Origin: Chryseobacterium piperi | Lineage (GTDB): Bacteria > Bacteroidota > Bacteroidia > Flavobacteriales > Weeksellaceae | DNA length: 64,000 nucleotides | NCBI RefSeq assembly: GCF_002285635.2 | Contig: NZ_CP023049.2 | Coordinates: forward strand, 992,001 to 1,056,000 | Reading direction: 5' to 3' | Part shown: positions 19,561 to 28,216 of the stretch, piece by piece | Numbering within the stretch: the stretch's first letter is position 1 | Layout of the letters: each line of letters begins with the position of its first letter | Translations under genes and position numbers: made by a program | The notes under the pieces: generated by a model | What the model was told of the DNA's origin: nothing | Seen by the model: only the letters and a program-made list of their open reading frames with translations | Databases searched by the model: none

Positions 19561-19623
19561 TTCTAACTTCTAACTTCTAACTTCTAACTTCTAACTTCTA
19601 ACTTCTAACTTCTAACTTCTAAC
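19561..19623. repeat. Nine perfect tandem copies of the heptamer ttctaac
   Basis: 63 bp made of nine exact copies of ttctaac, ending 2 bp before the ATG of pdeM at 19626. It occupies the whole ribosome-binding region. Because the unit is 7 bp and outside the coding frame, copy-number change would alter leader length and sequence rather than frame. It is a candidate slipped-strand site for tuning pdeM expression. Confidence 0.97.
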
Positions 19624-19625
19624 AA

Positions 19626-20270
19626 ATGAACATTGCAACAAAAAATATAACCATTCAAACTGAAACCTTTACGTTAACGAATCAGCGTGCAGTATTCTGG
19701 AAAAAGGAAAAAGCATTGATTTTATCCGATCTTCATATTGGAAAAACGGCTCATTTCAGAAAGAATGGAATTGCATTGGCTAATCATGTTATGAAAAGTG
19801 ATCTTGAGAGGCTTTCCGTACTGATCGCTTATTTTCAGCCTGAAAAATTTATTGTTGTAGGTGATTTATTACATGCGGGAAATAATTCTGATGTGGAGGA
19901 GTTTTGCATATGGCGAAGCCAGTATCCGAAATTGAAATTGTATCTTATTGAAGGAAATCATGACCGGATTTCCAAAGAGCTGGAAAAAAAGCTTTGCCTC
20001 GATGTAAAAACAAATCTTTTAGAGATTAACGGAATTACCTTTATTCATGATTTTGATCAATCTCATTCCGGATTTCAGATAACAGGGCATATTCATCCGG
20101 GATTTGTCATTCCATCTACAGTCAAAAACATACGTCTACCCTGCTTTGTAAGAACATCTGATCAGTTGTTGCTTCCGGCATACAGTGAATTCACAGGACT
20201 GGATACAAAAAACCTTCCCAAAGGAGGAAGATTTTTTGTATTTACGGATGCTGAAATTTATGAGATCTAA
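19626..20270 (+). CDS. pdeM: Ligase-associated DNA damage response endonuclease PdeM
   Basis: A 214-residue calcineurin-type metallophosphoesterase of the PdeM family (TIGR04123). Metal-binding motifs are in order: SDLHIGK (residues 34-40), VGDLLHAG (near 78), EGNHDR (near 110), and GHIHPG (near 155). No signal peptide, so it acts in the cytoplasm as the nuclease of the ligase-associated repair set. It follows the helicase by 176 bp and is separated from it by the heptanucleotide tandem repeat, so it may be on its own or in a longer transcript. Confidence 0.93.
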   Translation: MNIATKNITIQTETFTLTNQRAVFWKKEKALILSDLHIGKTAHFRKNGIALANHVMKSDLERLSVLIAYFQPEKFIVVGDLLHAGNNSDVEEFCIWRSQYPKLKLYLIEGNHDRISKELEKKLCLDVKTNLLEINGITFIHDFDQSHSGFQITGHIHPGFVIPSTVKNIRLPCFVRTSDQLLLPAYSEFTGLDTKNLPKGGRFFVFTDAEIYEI

Positions 20271-20275
20271 TAGTT

Positions 20276-20797
20276 TTAATCCAATGTTTTTTTCATCATC
20301 AGATCGGTTTGTTCATCATTTCCTAATCTGAAAATATGCTGATCAAATTCTACAAAGCCATTTTTTTTGTAAAAACTAAGGGCTTTTAAATTCTTTTCCC
20401 AAACGCCCAGCCAAATGTATTTCTTTTGTTGGCTTTTGGCTATTTCCAAAGATTGATCATATAATAATTGACCTATCTTTTTAACCTGATGGTTGCTCTT
20501 TACATAAATACGCTCAATTTCAAGGGCGGTTTCATCCTGTAATTCTGTTTGTGCGTTACCTATATTGAGTTTTAGATAGCCTACAGGATTATCATCTTCC
20601 CAGGCGATAAAAAAGAATGAATCAGGATTATTAAGTTCTGCTGTTATCTTTTCTTTATTGAAGCTTTCTTCAAGGTACCGATCCATCTCTTCTTCAGAAT
20701 TGCTTTCCCCAAAGGTTTCGGCGAAAGTTTCTTTTCCGATCGCCTGTATAATTTCAAAATCTTCAGGAAAGGCTTTGTTAATGATTATCGAGCTCAT
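20276..20797 (-). CDS. GNAT family N-acetyltransferase
   Basis: A 173-residue GNAT acetyltransferase, which moves an acetyl group from acetyl-CoA to an amine. The beta4/alpha3 region reads ALEIERIYVKSNHQVKKIGQ then LLYDQSLEIAK, which is the acetyl-CoA pyrophosphate-binding loop in the Q/RxxGxG position (here KKIGQLL, a weakened motif). IWLGVWEKNLKALSFYKKNG is the typical C-terminal half. The gene is convergent with pdeM, with only 5 bp between the stops. Substrate unknown. Confidence 0.9.
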   Translation of the reverse strand: MSSIIINKAFPEDFEIIQAIGKETFAETFGESNSEEEMDRYLEESFNKEKITAELNNPDSFFFIAWEDDNPVGYLKLNIGNAQTELQDETALEIERIYVKSNHQVKKIGQLLYDQSLEIAKSQQKKYIWLGVWEKNLKALSFYKKNGFVEFDQHIFRLGNDEQTDLMMKKTLD

Positions 20798-20951
20798 TTT
20801 TAATCAATTTTATCGTGATATACAAAGTTACAAATAGATTCTTACAATAGTTTATGGAAACTTCTATTTCCCTCTTGTCATTGTTTTTACCGATAGCAGC
20901 CATCGAGAAAAAAGGCTTTTAAGATGTCTAAATATTCAGGAAATTTGTAGG

Positions 20952-21680
20952 ATGAAAATTATTCCTCTTAAAGAAGGCAATTTTTTAGCCAGCAAAACCA
21001 AAGACTTTAGTCTTCTTGATACTACATCGGACCTTACTAAAGGGCTGAGGATGTCAATACAACCTTTTCTGATTGTTACAGAAAATGATTATATCCTTTT
21101 AGATGCCGGAATCGGATGGAAAGATGAAAACGGGAAAATGGTCATGCTCCAAAAACTGGAAGAGGAAAATATTGATCCCGGTCAGATAACGAAAGTCCTT
21201 TTCTCCCATCTTCATAAAGATCATATCGAAGGTGCCATACGATCCACAGAACATGGCTTTGAAGCTACGTTTCCTAATGCGGAACTCTATATTCAAAAAC
21301 GTGAGCTGGACTTTGCCATGGAAAATAAAGGAAATCCTTCTTTCGATTTTGAAGTACTTGAAAAGCTGATTCGCTTACCCAATGTGGTCTGGATGAATGA
21401 TGATCAAGGACAGCTTACCGATGAAATCTCTTATGAAGTTGTGGGCGGACATACTCCTTTCATGCAGGTTTTCTGGATCAGGGAAGATGGAGAGATTGCT
21501 TTTTATGGAGCTGATGATCTTCCGCAGGAATCCTATTTACAGTACAATGTCGCTTTTAAAACTGATTTTGACGGCAGGAAAGCCATGGAATTAAGACAAA
21601 TGTGGCAAAAAGAAGCTGAAGAAAATCACTGGAAGATATTATTGTATCATGACCTCAAAAAAGGTATCATAGAATTTTAA
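20952..21680 (+). CDS. MBL-fold metallo-hydrolase
   Basis: A 242-residue metallo-beta-lactamase-fold hydrolase. The metal motif is SHLHKDHIEG (near residue 90), the HxHxDH form with K in the third position; further ligands lie in GGHTPFMQ (near 170), YGADDLPQ and YHDLKKG. LLDAGIGW is the usual first strand motif. No signal peptide. Families with this layout include lactonases and glyoxalase-II-like enzymes; nothing in the sequence distinguishes the substrate. It is monocistronic, convergent with the small LuxR-type gene. Confidence 0.88.
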   Translation: MKIIPLKEGNFLASKTKDFSLLDTTSDLTKGLRMSIQPFLIVTENDYILLDAGIGWKDENGKMVMLQKLEEENIDPGQITKVLFSHLHKDHIEGAIRSTEHGFEATFPNAELYIQKRELDFAMENKGNPSFDFEVLEKLIRLPNVVWMNDDQGQLTDEISYEVVGGHTPFMQVFWIREDGEIAFYGADDLPQESYLQYNVAFKTDFDGRKAMELRQMWQKEAEENHWKILLYHDLKKGIIEF

Positions 21681-21687
21681 GAATACA

Positions 21688-22029
21688 CTATAAGTCATTA
21701 AACCATTTGTAAATATCGACTTCTGATGGAATGTTCAGTTTTTTCCGAAGTCGGTTCTTTCGGTTTTGTACTGCCTTAGGGGTTACATAGGTATAGGTTG
21801 CAATCTCTTTAGTAGATAAATTTAATTTTAAATAAATACAAAAAATCAATTCAGAATTTTTGAGGTTAGATTGTATAGCAGATATTTTATCAAAAAAAGA
21901 AGGATAGGCTAATCTGAATTTGTTCAATAACCTTGGCGAGTTCTCTTTGGCCAATGCTATGATTTCATCTTGAGCAAAAAATTTTTGGTTTAAATCTTCT
22001 AAATTTAATTCAGGTTTTTCGTTTTTCAT
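21688..22029 (-). CDS. LuxR-type helix-turn-helix protein, small
   Basis: A 113-residue protein whose C-terminal half is a LuxR/GerE-type helix-turn-helix (LNLSTKEIATYTYVTPKAVQ then NRKNRLRKKLNI). In Bacteroidota this domain usually ends large TPR-containing sensor proteins; here it stands alone behind an N-terminal helical stretch of about 50 residues, so it may be a stand-alone regulator or the remnant of a longer one. It is convergent with the MBL gene at 20952, ending 7 bp from it. Confidence 0.75.
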   Translation of the reverse strand: MKNEKPELNLEDLNQKFFAQDEIIALAKENSPRLLNKFRLAYPSFFDKISAIQSNLKNSELIFCIYLKLNLSTKEIATYTYVTPKAVQNRKNRLRKKLNIPSEVDIYKWFNDL

Positions 22030-22645
22030 ATTACTTTTTTCATCTCTACTAAGCTCTGCAGCACTAGTTATTTTTAACTACAGAATTAATTTCTGTTTTT
22101 ATATTTTCGCTTTTGGCGAATCAGCTATACTGTTGTCATCAACGAAATGACGCCTTTTTTATTTTTATTTATTCAAAATTTTATCATATTACAAAATAAA
22201 GCTTGCCCTCTATCAGGAATGCCATCATTAAAAATTAGAGTAATTATTTTTTACATGAAGACAAAGAAAGAAAAAATGATTAAAATTTTCTTGAATTGAA
22301 ATACCACATAGATACCACGCCAACTCTCATATATCCCAATCCAGCTTTGATTTTAAGTGATTTTTTTAATTCATTCGCTTTTTTAGTAATCAAGGGTCAA
22401 ATATAAAGTATTCCTTATCTTGTTTTTTATGATTACAATCAATCTTTTGAAATTTTATTGGTCTTTTATTGATCGATCTTTACACAGATTTTAAAATAGC
22501 AAAAATAGTGCTGTGTGGTACCTATGTGGTATCTTTTTTTTAGGAAATTTGCTAAAATTATTTTCTCTTTACTTTTTTAAATAATTAGATAGCAAATATT
22601 CGCTATTTCGTAATATTTAATTTTAAATCTATAGTCCGATTCAAT
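22030..22645. other. AT-rich intergenic region with a pair of inverted 18-mers
   Basis: A 616-bp gap between divergent regulator genes with no credible ORF. Two related 18-mers lie in inverted orientation: ATACCACATAGATACCAC (22301-22318) and GTGGTACCTATGTGGTAT (22515-22532), differing at one base after inversion. Each also contains the hexamer TACCAC twice. They may be protein-binding sites or the ends of a decayed element. The right end holds the Crp/Fnr leader. Confidence 0.5.
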
Positions 22646-23239
22646 ATGATAACCGAAGATCTATTGCTTTCTTATGGAGCAGAAATTAAAAATTATAAAG
22701 CAAACGAAATCATCTTTCGGGAGGGTGAGTTTTCGTTATATTATTTCCAGATTCTCAAAGGAAAAATAAAACTCAATAATTATACGGAAGATGGAAAAGA
22801 GTTTATCCAGAATATTTTTTCTGACGGGCATAGTTTCGGAGAGTCAATTCTATTTGTAGATAAACCCTACCCAATGAATGCTATCGCCTTAAATCCGTCA
22901 AGCGTACTCAGGCTGCCCAAACCTGATTTCCTAAATTTATTAAAAGAAAATCCGGATATATCACTCAGCATATACCACTGTCTTGCAGACCGGATGTATC
23001 ATAAATATATTATGTTTTACAATCTTTCATTTCAGAATCCGACCTCTAAACTCCGTTTATTGATGGATTATCTGAAAAGTTACCACGAAGATAAAATTCC
23101 TTATTCATTTCAAATTCCCTTAACCCGACAGCAACTGGCATCCCTTACAGGCCTTCGCGTAGAAACGGTTATTCGGGTGATCAAGAACATGGAAAAAGAA
23201 AATGTCTTAAAAATTGTGAATCGTAAAATTTTTTACTAA
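22646..23239 (+). CDS. Crp/Fnr-family transcriptional regulator
   Basis: A 197-residue Crp/Fnr regulator. The N-terminal cyclic-nucleotide-binding-like beta-roll runs about 15-120 (NEIIFREGEFSLYYFQILKG, NIFSDGHSFGESILFVDKPY), followed by a long dimerisation helix and a C-terminal winged helix (about 150-197) with IPLTRQQLASLTGLRVETVI RVIK. No N-terminal cysteine cluster, so not an Fe-S FNR. The next gene (PPC/DUF296) begins 33 bp later, so they may be co-transcribed. Confidence 0.9.
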   Translation: MITEDLLLSYGAEIKNYKANEIIFREGEFSLYYFQILKGKIKLNNYTEDGKEFIQNIFSDGHSFGESILFVDKPYPMNAIALNPSSVLRLPKPDFLNLLKENPDISLSIYHCLADRMYHKYIMFYNLSFQNPTSKLRLLMDYLKSYHEDKIPYSFQIPLTRQQLASLTGLRVETVIRVIKNMEKENVLKIVNRKIFY

Positions 23240-23272
23240 AAAAACTAAGACCTAAACACTAAAACGACCCTC

Positions 23273-23740
23273 ATGAATTCACAAATTGTAAAAGGAGTCT
23301 TATGGACTGCCCGAAAAATAGAAAACCATTATATTTTAAGCCTTAAAGATGAAGCCAATATCATAGATGCCCTAACTGATTTTATCAGCCACGAGAAGTT
23401 TACAACCGGGAAGATTTCAGGGATTGGTATTTTGGAGGAGATTACCTTACGCTTTCTGGATCCCAATCTGAAAAAACATGTATACACAAGATTAAGTAAG
23501 CCCACGGAAATACAACATATTTCAGGAAATATTTCAGAAACCGATGGGAAAATTTTGCTTCATTTAGATGTGACACTAGAATGGAAAAACGGGACACTTC
23601 TGTCTGGCCAGATGGTAGATGCCAGAGTATATGGTTGTACAGAATTCTTCTTTTATTCTCTGGAAACTAAGCCTGTTTTACCTGAAAATGATAAAAAAGC
23701 CCCGGATTTCCATGATGTATCCCAATGGAGTTTTAACTGA
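23273..23740 (+). CDS. PPC/DUF296 domain protein
   Basis: A 155-residue protein consisting of a single PPC (plant and prokaryote conserved, DUF296) domain, a trimeric fold. Typical features: YILSLKDEANIIDALTDFIS, KISGIGILEEITLRFLD, GKILLHLDVTLEWKNG and DARVYGCTEFFFYSLE. Bacterial PPC proteins are mostly uncharacterised; plant relatives fuse it to AT-hooks for DNA binding, but no AT-hook is present here. It follows a Crp/Fnr gene by 33 bp and converges on an MBL gene. Confidence 0.88.
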   Translation: MNSQIVKGVLWTARKIENHYILSLKDEANIIDALTDFISHEKFTTGKISGIGILEEITLRFLDPNLKKHVYTRLSKPTEIQHISGNISETDGKILLHLDVTLEWKNGTLLSGQMVDARVYGCTEFFFYSLETKPVLPENDKKAPDFHDVSQWSFN

Positions 23741-23744
23741 TCTT

Positions 23745-24641
23745 TTAGATTTTGATACGAAACGGATCTGAAAATGCTTTGGGAATCCACTGCCATTGAT
23801 CCTGTATTTTGTCGATATATCCAATTCCCGGCCAGGGAAGATGACAGGTTGTTACAAGTGTTTTATTCAGGTAGCAATCCTCTAGAACTTGCTTTCTTGT
23901 GGCAATTCCCTGGTCAAAATTCACGTCCCATCGTGTTCCCCATTCAGGATATCTAATCAATAAGGGAGAGTGGACAACATCTACTATGTGGGTAATCGAT
24001 TGTTTTCCGGAAAAGATATTAAAAATAATATGTCCTGGAGTATGGCCCGGTGCAGCTTGCGTTTGAATACAGGAAAAAAGAATATCTCCGGGATGAAATA
24101 TATTTAAACGGTCTTTAATTACCGACAATGTCTTTTTCTGTAACAGTCCGTTAGGATAAGAATCGGCAGGCATTTTACTATAAGAAAAATCTTTTTCTTC
24201 ACTAGTCCAGAAATTCAATTCCTGAGCAGAAATATAATAGTCTGCATTGGGATAGATCCGCTCATCTTCTCTGGAAAGGATGCCGCCAATATGATCCCGG
24301 TGGGCATGAGTAATCAGGATATCTGTAATGTCTTCGGGAAATATTCCAATTTCCGTAAGACTATTCTGAAGCCAGCCTGCACTTTTAGGGTTATGATATC
24401 CTTCACCGGTATCAACGAGTATATTACGATTTCCCTTTCTGATCAGAAGAGTGCTGATCGGCAGCTTGTAATCATCTTCAGACAAATATAAAGCTTTTAA
24501 TGCATCTGAAACGATTTCTTTTTCTATTTCGGGCGCCAATATAGGCTGTGGTGTTCCGATTCCAAAAGACCCGTCTGAAAGGATATAAACTTCCAGATCT
24601 TCCATAAGAATCTGAATAAATGCACTGTTTTTAGCTTTCAT
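23745..24641 (-). CDS. MBL-fold metallo-hydrolase
   Basis: A 298-residue metallo-beta-lactamase-fold protein with the complete metal motif THAHRDHIGG (near residue 110), further ligands in APGHTPGHI (near 202) and HIVDVVH, and the first-strand DTGEGYH. No clear signal peptide. Its layout resembles the quorum-quenching lactonase/AttM-like group of MBL hydrolases. Its stop lies 5 bp from the PPC gene's stop, and it is 5 bp downstream of the nucleosidase gene on the same strand, so the two are probably co-transcribed. Confidence 0.88.
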   Translation of the reverse strand: MKAKNSAFIQILMEDLEVYILSDGSFGIGTPQPILAPEIEKEIVSDALKALYLSEDDYKLPISTLLIRKGNRNILVDTGEGYHNPKSAGWLQNSLTEIGIFPEDITDILITHAHRDHIGGILSREDERIYPNADYYISAQELNFWTSEEKDFSYSKMPADSYPNGLLQKKTLSVIKDRLNIFHPGDILFSCIQTQAAPGHTPGHIIFNIFSGKQSITHIVDVVHSPLLIRYPEWGTRWDVNFDQGIATRKQVLEDCYLNKTLVTTCHLPWPGIGYIDKIQDQWQWIPKAFSDPFRIKI

Positions 24642-24646
24642 CTCTA

Positions 24647-25246
24647 TTAATTGGACAATTGCTTTTCTTTAAACAGGATTTTACTGAATGCTTCTGCAGC
24701 TAAATGTACCTGTACTGCCCAATCATCAGCAGCATCGCTTCCGGCATCATCAGAAATATATTTAAGACATAAAAACGGAATATCTTCTTTCATAGCGATT
24801 AAAGCTAAAGGATAAGCTTCCATATCTACAATATTATAATCGGTTTCTGTATGACCCATTTCAAAACTGTCCCCACTTCCACAGGTTCCGGTTTTCATGT
24901 CTTCCATTTTCAATCCGTATTCAAGCAAAGGAGGAATTCCTGATAGCGGGGTTTCATATTTTTTAAAACCAAGGCCTCTTACATCCATATCCCGCTGAAT
25001 AAATTGAGTGCAGCAAATTACTTCTCCTTTTGTAAAGCTTTGACTTCCTGCTGAACCCAGGTTGATGATCAGTTTAGGCTTTTTTGTAAATATTGATTTT
25101 GTCAGTGCCGAAGCGGCATTCACTTTTCCTATTCCTGTAATCAGTTTGTTGGTATGTTCAAAAAGGTCTGCCGCTTCAGATTCCAGGGCAAAAACAAAAA
25201 GAACATCTGGTAAGGCAACGGAAAATTCAGAATTAATGGTTATCAT
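24647..25246 (-). CDS. MTA/SAH nucleosidase-like phosphorylase superfamily protein
   Basis: A 199-residue member of the purine-nucleoside phosphorylase/MTAN superfamily, likely to hydrolyse a 5'-modified nucleoside such as methylthioadenosine or S-adenosylhomocysteine. TGIGKVNAASALT (near 37-49) and INLGSAGSQ are the nucleotide-binding segments; CGSGDSFEMG and VDMEAYPLALIAM carry the glutamate of the active site, and KYISDDAGSDAADDW holds the catalytic Asp region. Slightly shorter than typical Pfs (about 230 residues). It is directly upstream of an MBL hydrolase gene on the same strand. Confidence 0.85.
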   Translation of the reverse strand: MITINSEFSVALPDVLFVFALESEAADLFEHTNKLITGIGKVNAASALTKSIFTKKPKLIINLGSAGSQSFTKGEVICCTQFIQRDMDVRGLGFKKYETPLSGIPPLLEYGLKMEDMKTGTCGSGDSFEMGHTETDYNIVDMEAYPLALIAMKEDIPFLCLKYISDDAGSDAADDWAVQVHLAAEAFSKILFKEKQLSN

Positions 25247-25326
25247 GGATCGGTCGATTGTTTAAGAAATAATGAGTACAAATATATTATAATAACGTGA
25301 TGTATTTATCAAAAAAGGATACGAAA

Positions 25327-25354
25327 AAAGGCTTTTTCTAAATAGAAAGCCTTT
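25327..25354. terminator. Hairpin terminator after the racemase gene
   Basis: AAAGGCTTT (25327-25335) and AAAGCCTTT (25346-25354) form a 9-bp stem followed by T-rich sequence in both directions. It lies between the end of the racemase gene and the start of the nucleosidase gene on the minus strand. Confidence 0.65.
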
Positions 25355-25420
25355 GTATGATTGATCTAATTTAAATTATTTTGAATGGTATTTTCTAATC
25401 ATCACATCGTATCTCCATTT

Positions 25421-26848
25421 TCAGGAAAGTCCAGCAATGTGTACGCATTTTTGGGCAAGAATTAAAGTTGGATCAACAAGCTGGATCTTTTTTCCGGAAT
25501 GATCCATTGAGTTTTGGTCATTAAACATCAATGGAAGTTCTGTGCAACCAAGAATAATAACATCAACATTAGAGTCGATAAGATATTCTGCTGCTTTTAG
25601 AATCTGTTCTTTACATTCCCCTTCCGTATAGCCTGCTTTAACTCCTTTTTCTCCAAAAATACTTTCCATTACATATTCCTGATGCTCTTTATCCGGAATG
25701 GTAATCTTAAGACCATAATCGGCAAGAACGTTATGATATACCCTGCTTTCTATCGTTCCGGTAGTACCCAAAAGCCCAACATTGATTGTATTTCCAAAGT
25801 GATTGGCGATATATTCAGCCGTTGTCGTAAGCATATTTACAATAGGAATATTAAGGTAAGACTGAATACTGTTTACAAAAGCATGTGCCGTATTACAAGG
25901 AATGGCAATGGCATTTGCACCTTCCGCTTCCAATTGTTTACAGGTCGCAAACATCGCCATTGTTGGATCTGATTCATTATAGATCAGATGGGCTGTCCTG
26001 TCCGGAATTTGAGGGTTTTGCTCTACAATCATTTTAATATGATCCTGGTCTTTTTTAGCCGAAGTATTCCTGATCACTTTATTCATGAAATCCACAGTTG
26101 CAGAAGGACCTACCCCACCTAATATGCCCAGTTTAAATGCTTTTGGGTATTTTTCTCCATGATTGTTCAGGGCATAATCAGCATAAACCTGATTGATGTC
26201 AATAATCCGTATTCCTCTTTTCCTTAATGTTTCCGTTACTAAAGACAGCTCTGTAATGCATGGAAGAATCACATCGCATTGATCCTCCAGCTCGCAGCAA
26301 ACCTCATAGATATGCTCCAATGGGAGGCCATCCAAATTTCCGTTTTTGATTCCTCTTTCATCATATATGGCATTCATCAGTTTTTCTTGATCCGAAGGAA
26401 AAACCAGTTCATATTCCTTAAAATGAGTCGTAAGAACATCCGATTCTTTAATAAAATCGGATGTCAGAATGCCAATTTTAGAGCCTTTAGGATAATACTC
26501 TTTCAGGTAATCCAAAATCGCATTATAAAGACTGATAATGGGAATAGAAATTTCTGTCTGAAGTTCATTTAAGAAGGAATGGCTGGCAAAGCAAGGCAAA
26601 AGGATTTTGGCTACCTTCTGTTCTTCAAATTTCTTACAAATGGTATAGGTATAAAATTTTCTTGACCGAATATCCTCCTGGTGATGTAGTGGAACATCTA
26701 TTTGATTAAAAGGCTGCTGCTCAAATATAAAATGATAATTCATTTGGTTTTTGAGGACTTTTGGAGATTTCAAAAGCTTAAAAAACAGATCACCTCCTGA
26801 TAATGTACCTAAACCTCCTATTATTGCAAGTTTTTCCTGGATTTCCAT
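25421..26848 (-). CDS. Tandem double-domain aspartate/glutamate racemase family protein
   Basis: A 475-residue protein containing two complete Asp/Glu racemase-like halves. The N-terminal half (about 1-232) begins IIGGLGTLSGGDLFFKLL and has cysteines in LPCFASHSF and LPCITELSL. The C-terminal half (about 240-475) begins LGILGGVGPSATVDFMNKVI and has cysteines in IPCNTAHAF and LGCTELPLM. A single racemase normally has about 230 residues and works with two cysteines that act as acid and base, so this looks like an internal duplication or fusion. Each half retains both cysteines, so both may be active or one may be regulatory. No signal peptide. Confidence 0.9.
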   Translation of the reverse strand: MEIQEKLAIIGGLGTLSGGDLFFKLLKSPKVLKNQMNYHFIFEQQPFNQIDVPLHHQEDIRSRKFYTYTICKKFEEQKVAKILLPCFASHSFLNELQTEISIPIISLYNAILDYLKEYYPKGSKIGILTSDFIKESDVLTTHFKEYELVFPSDQEKLMNAIYDERGIKNGNLDGLPLEHIYEVCCELEDQCDVILPCITELSLVTETLRKRGIRIIDINQVYADYALNNHGEKYPKAFKLGILGGVGPSATVDFMNKVIRNTSAKKDQDHIKMIVEQNPQIPDRTAHLIYNESDPTMAMFATCKQLEAEGANAIAIPCNTAHAFVNSIQSYLNIPIVNMLTTTAEYIANHFGNTINVGLLGTTGTIESRVYHNVLADYGLKITIPDKEHQEYVMESIFGEKGVKAGYTEGECKEQILKAAEYLIDSNVDVIILGCTELPLMFNDQNSMDHSGKKIQLVDPTLILAQKCVHIAGLS

Positions 26849-26951
26849 GCTTTAATTTTTCATGATCAAACAAATTTATAGAATAAAAACAGGTTTGAAA
26901 GTCTAGATTATAAGTTTTTTTCATGAATAAAAAATAATGGGATAAAATACA

Positions 26952-27893
26952 TCAGAGCCATACGACTTTCTGTTCCGGTTGGTGTTCCTGTCCAAGAATA
27001 TCTCTATATAAATCAGGTCTTCTTGCTTTGATATAACGGTATCCTCCTGCCTGAGTTAGTTTTTCAGGGGTAATGGTAGCCGTGACAAAAGAGTCTTCAA
27101 AGGAGCCGCATTCTGCTAAAATATCTCCAAAAGGATCAATAATCATAGAATGTCCGTTCTTCAATTGATCATCATCCATCCCAACAGGATTGGAAAAAAT
27201 AACATAAACCCCATTATCGTATGCTCTTGAAGGAAGCCATTTCATCAGCCAGTCTCTGCCTTTCATCCCCTCGAATTCAAGGCGCAATGAAGTAGGGTCA
27301 TTTTCACGATTTGCCCAAAGTTGAGGGTCTACAAACCCGGCTCCCGGTCTTGAAGAAGGCGTACACATGGTAACATGGGGCATAAAAATAACGTCAGCCC
27401 CCAAGAGTTTGGTCGCCCGTACATTTTCAATAATATTGTTATCATAACAAATTAAAATACCGAATTTCCATCCATGAATTTCAAAAATACAGTATTCATT
27501 TCCTGCTGTCAGATTCGGATTGATGAATGGATGAAGTTTTCTGTATTTGGCAACCAATCCGTTTTTATCTACACAGACATAAGCTTTAAAAAGGTTATCA
27601 TTTTCATCCTTTTCAAAAAGCCCTGCCAATATTGTAATGTTAAATCTACCGGCGATCTTCTGTAACCTCTGAATACTTTTTCCTTCAGGAATACGTTCAG
27701 CGATATCCAGCATTTGATCTCTGGTAAGCTTTCTGGCAAACGTATATCCTGTCATGGAACATTCATGAAAGGCAATAATTTGAGAACCTTTTGCAGCTGC
27801 TTCCCCACTTAGCTTTTCAATAATCGAAAGGTTGTAGTCTTTATCTCCGCTTTTATTTTCAAATTGGGCGGTTGAAATTTTGAGATTGTTCAT
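26952..27893 (-). CDS. Carbon-nitrogen hydrolase (nitrilase superfamily)
   Basis: I prefer the ATG at 27893 (MNNLKISTAQFEN), which matches the usual N-terminus of the family; an ATG 57 bp upstream gives an unusual extension. The nitrilase triad is visible: Glu in AFHECSMTG, Lys in KYRKLHPF and Cys in GILICYDNNI. The result is a cytoplasmic amidase or carbamoylase of about 313 residues that hydrolyses a C-N bond. SRAYDNGVYVIFSNPVG is also typical. It lies 104 bp upstream of the racemase gene on the same strand; amino-acid derivative metabolism is a reasonable guess. Confidence 0.9.
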   Translation of the reverse strand: MNNLKISTAQFENKSGDKDYNLSIIEKLSGEAAAKGSQIIAFHECSMTGYTFARKLTRDQMLDIAERIPEGKSIQRLQKIAGRFNITILAGLFEKDENDNLFKAYVCVDKNGLVAKYRKLHPFINPNLTAGNEYCIFEIHGWKFGILICYDNNIIENVRATKLLGADVIFMPHVTMCTPSSRPGAGFVDPQLWANRENDPTSLRLEFEGMKGRDWLMKWLPSRAYDNGVYVIFSNPVGMDDDQLKNGHSMIIDPFGDILAECGSFEDSFVTATITPEKLTQAGGYRYIKARRPDLYRDILGQEHQPEQKVVWL

Positions 27894-28004
27894 ACTTTTT
27901 TCAGCAAAATTATAAAGGCTTGGGTTTCTGAAATTGTAAAAAACCGACATCTGTGGAGATTATTCTCTGTCTTTTTGATAATACAGATGAACAGTAGGTT
28001 TGCT

Positions 28005-28085
28005 TCCCGCAGATTACATTGATCGCACAGATTATTATAGGTAAGTTTAAAAATCTACGTAATCTGCTTGATCTGCGAGATAATG
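28005..28085. repeat. Palindromic 'cagattac...gtaatctg' intergenic repeat, left copy
   Basis: An imperfect palindromic repeat of about 80 bp: cgcagattacattgatcgca, then a variable centre, then aaaatctacgtaatctgctt and gatctgcgag. A very similar copy lies at 29510-29592 on the other side of the IS110 element, in the same orientation. The family is common in flavobacterial intergenic DNA. Confidence 0.75.
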
Positions 28086-28216
28086 TATCATTTCGACGGA
28101 AGGATAAATCTTAAGTATATAAAAGTTTTTGTGATTTAGTTTTTTACCACAGATCGCCTTTAGATTTACACAATGAATTAGTATTAAATTAGATAATAAT
28201 TATATTCTGAAGAACC

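Noticed and set aside
19561..19623. CRISPR array
   Set aside because: The tandem unit is only 7 bp with no spacers and no cas genes nearby.
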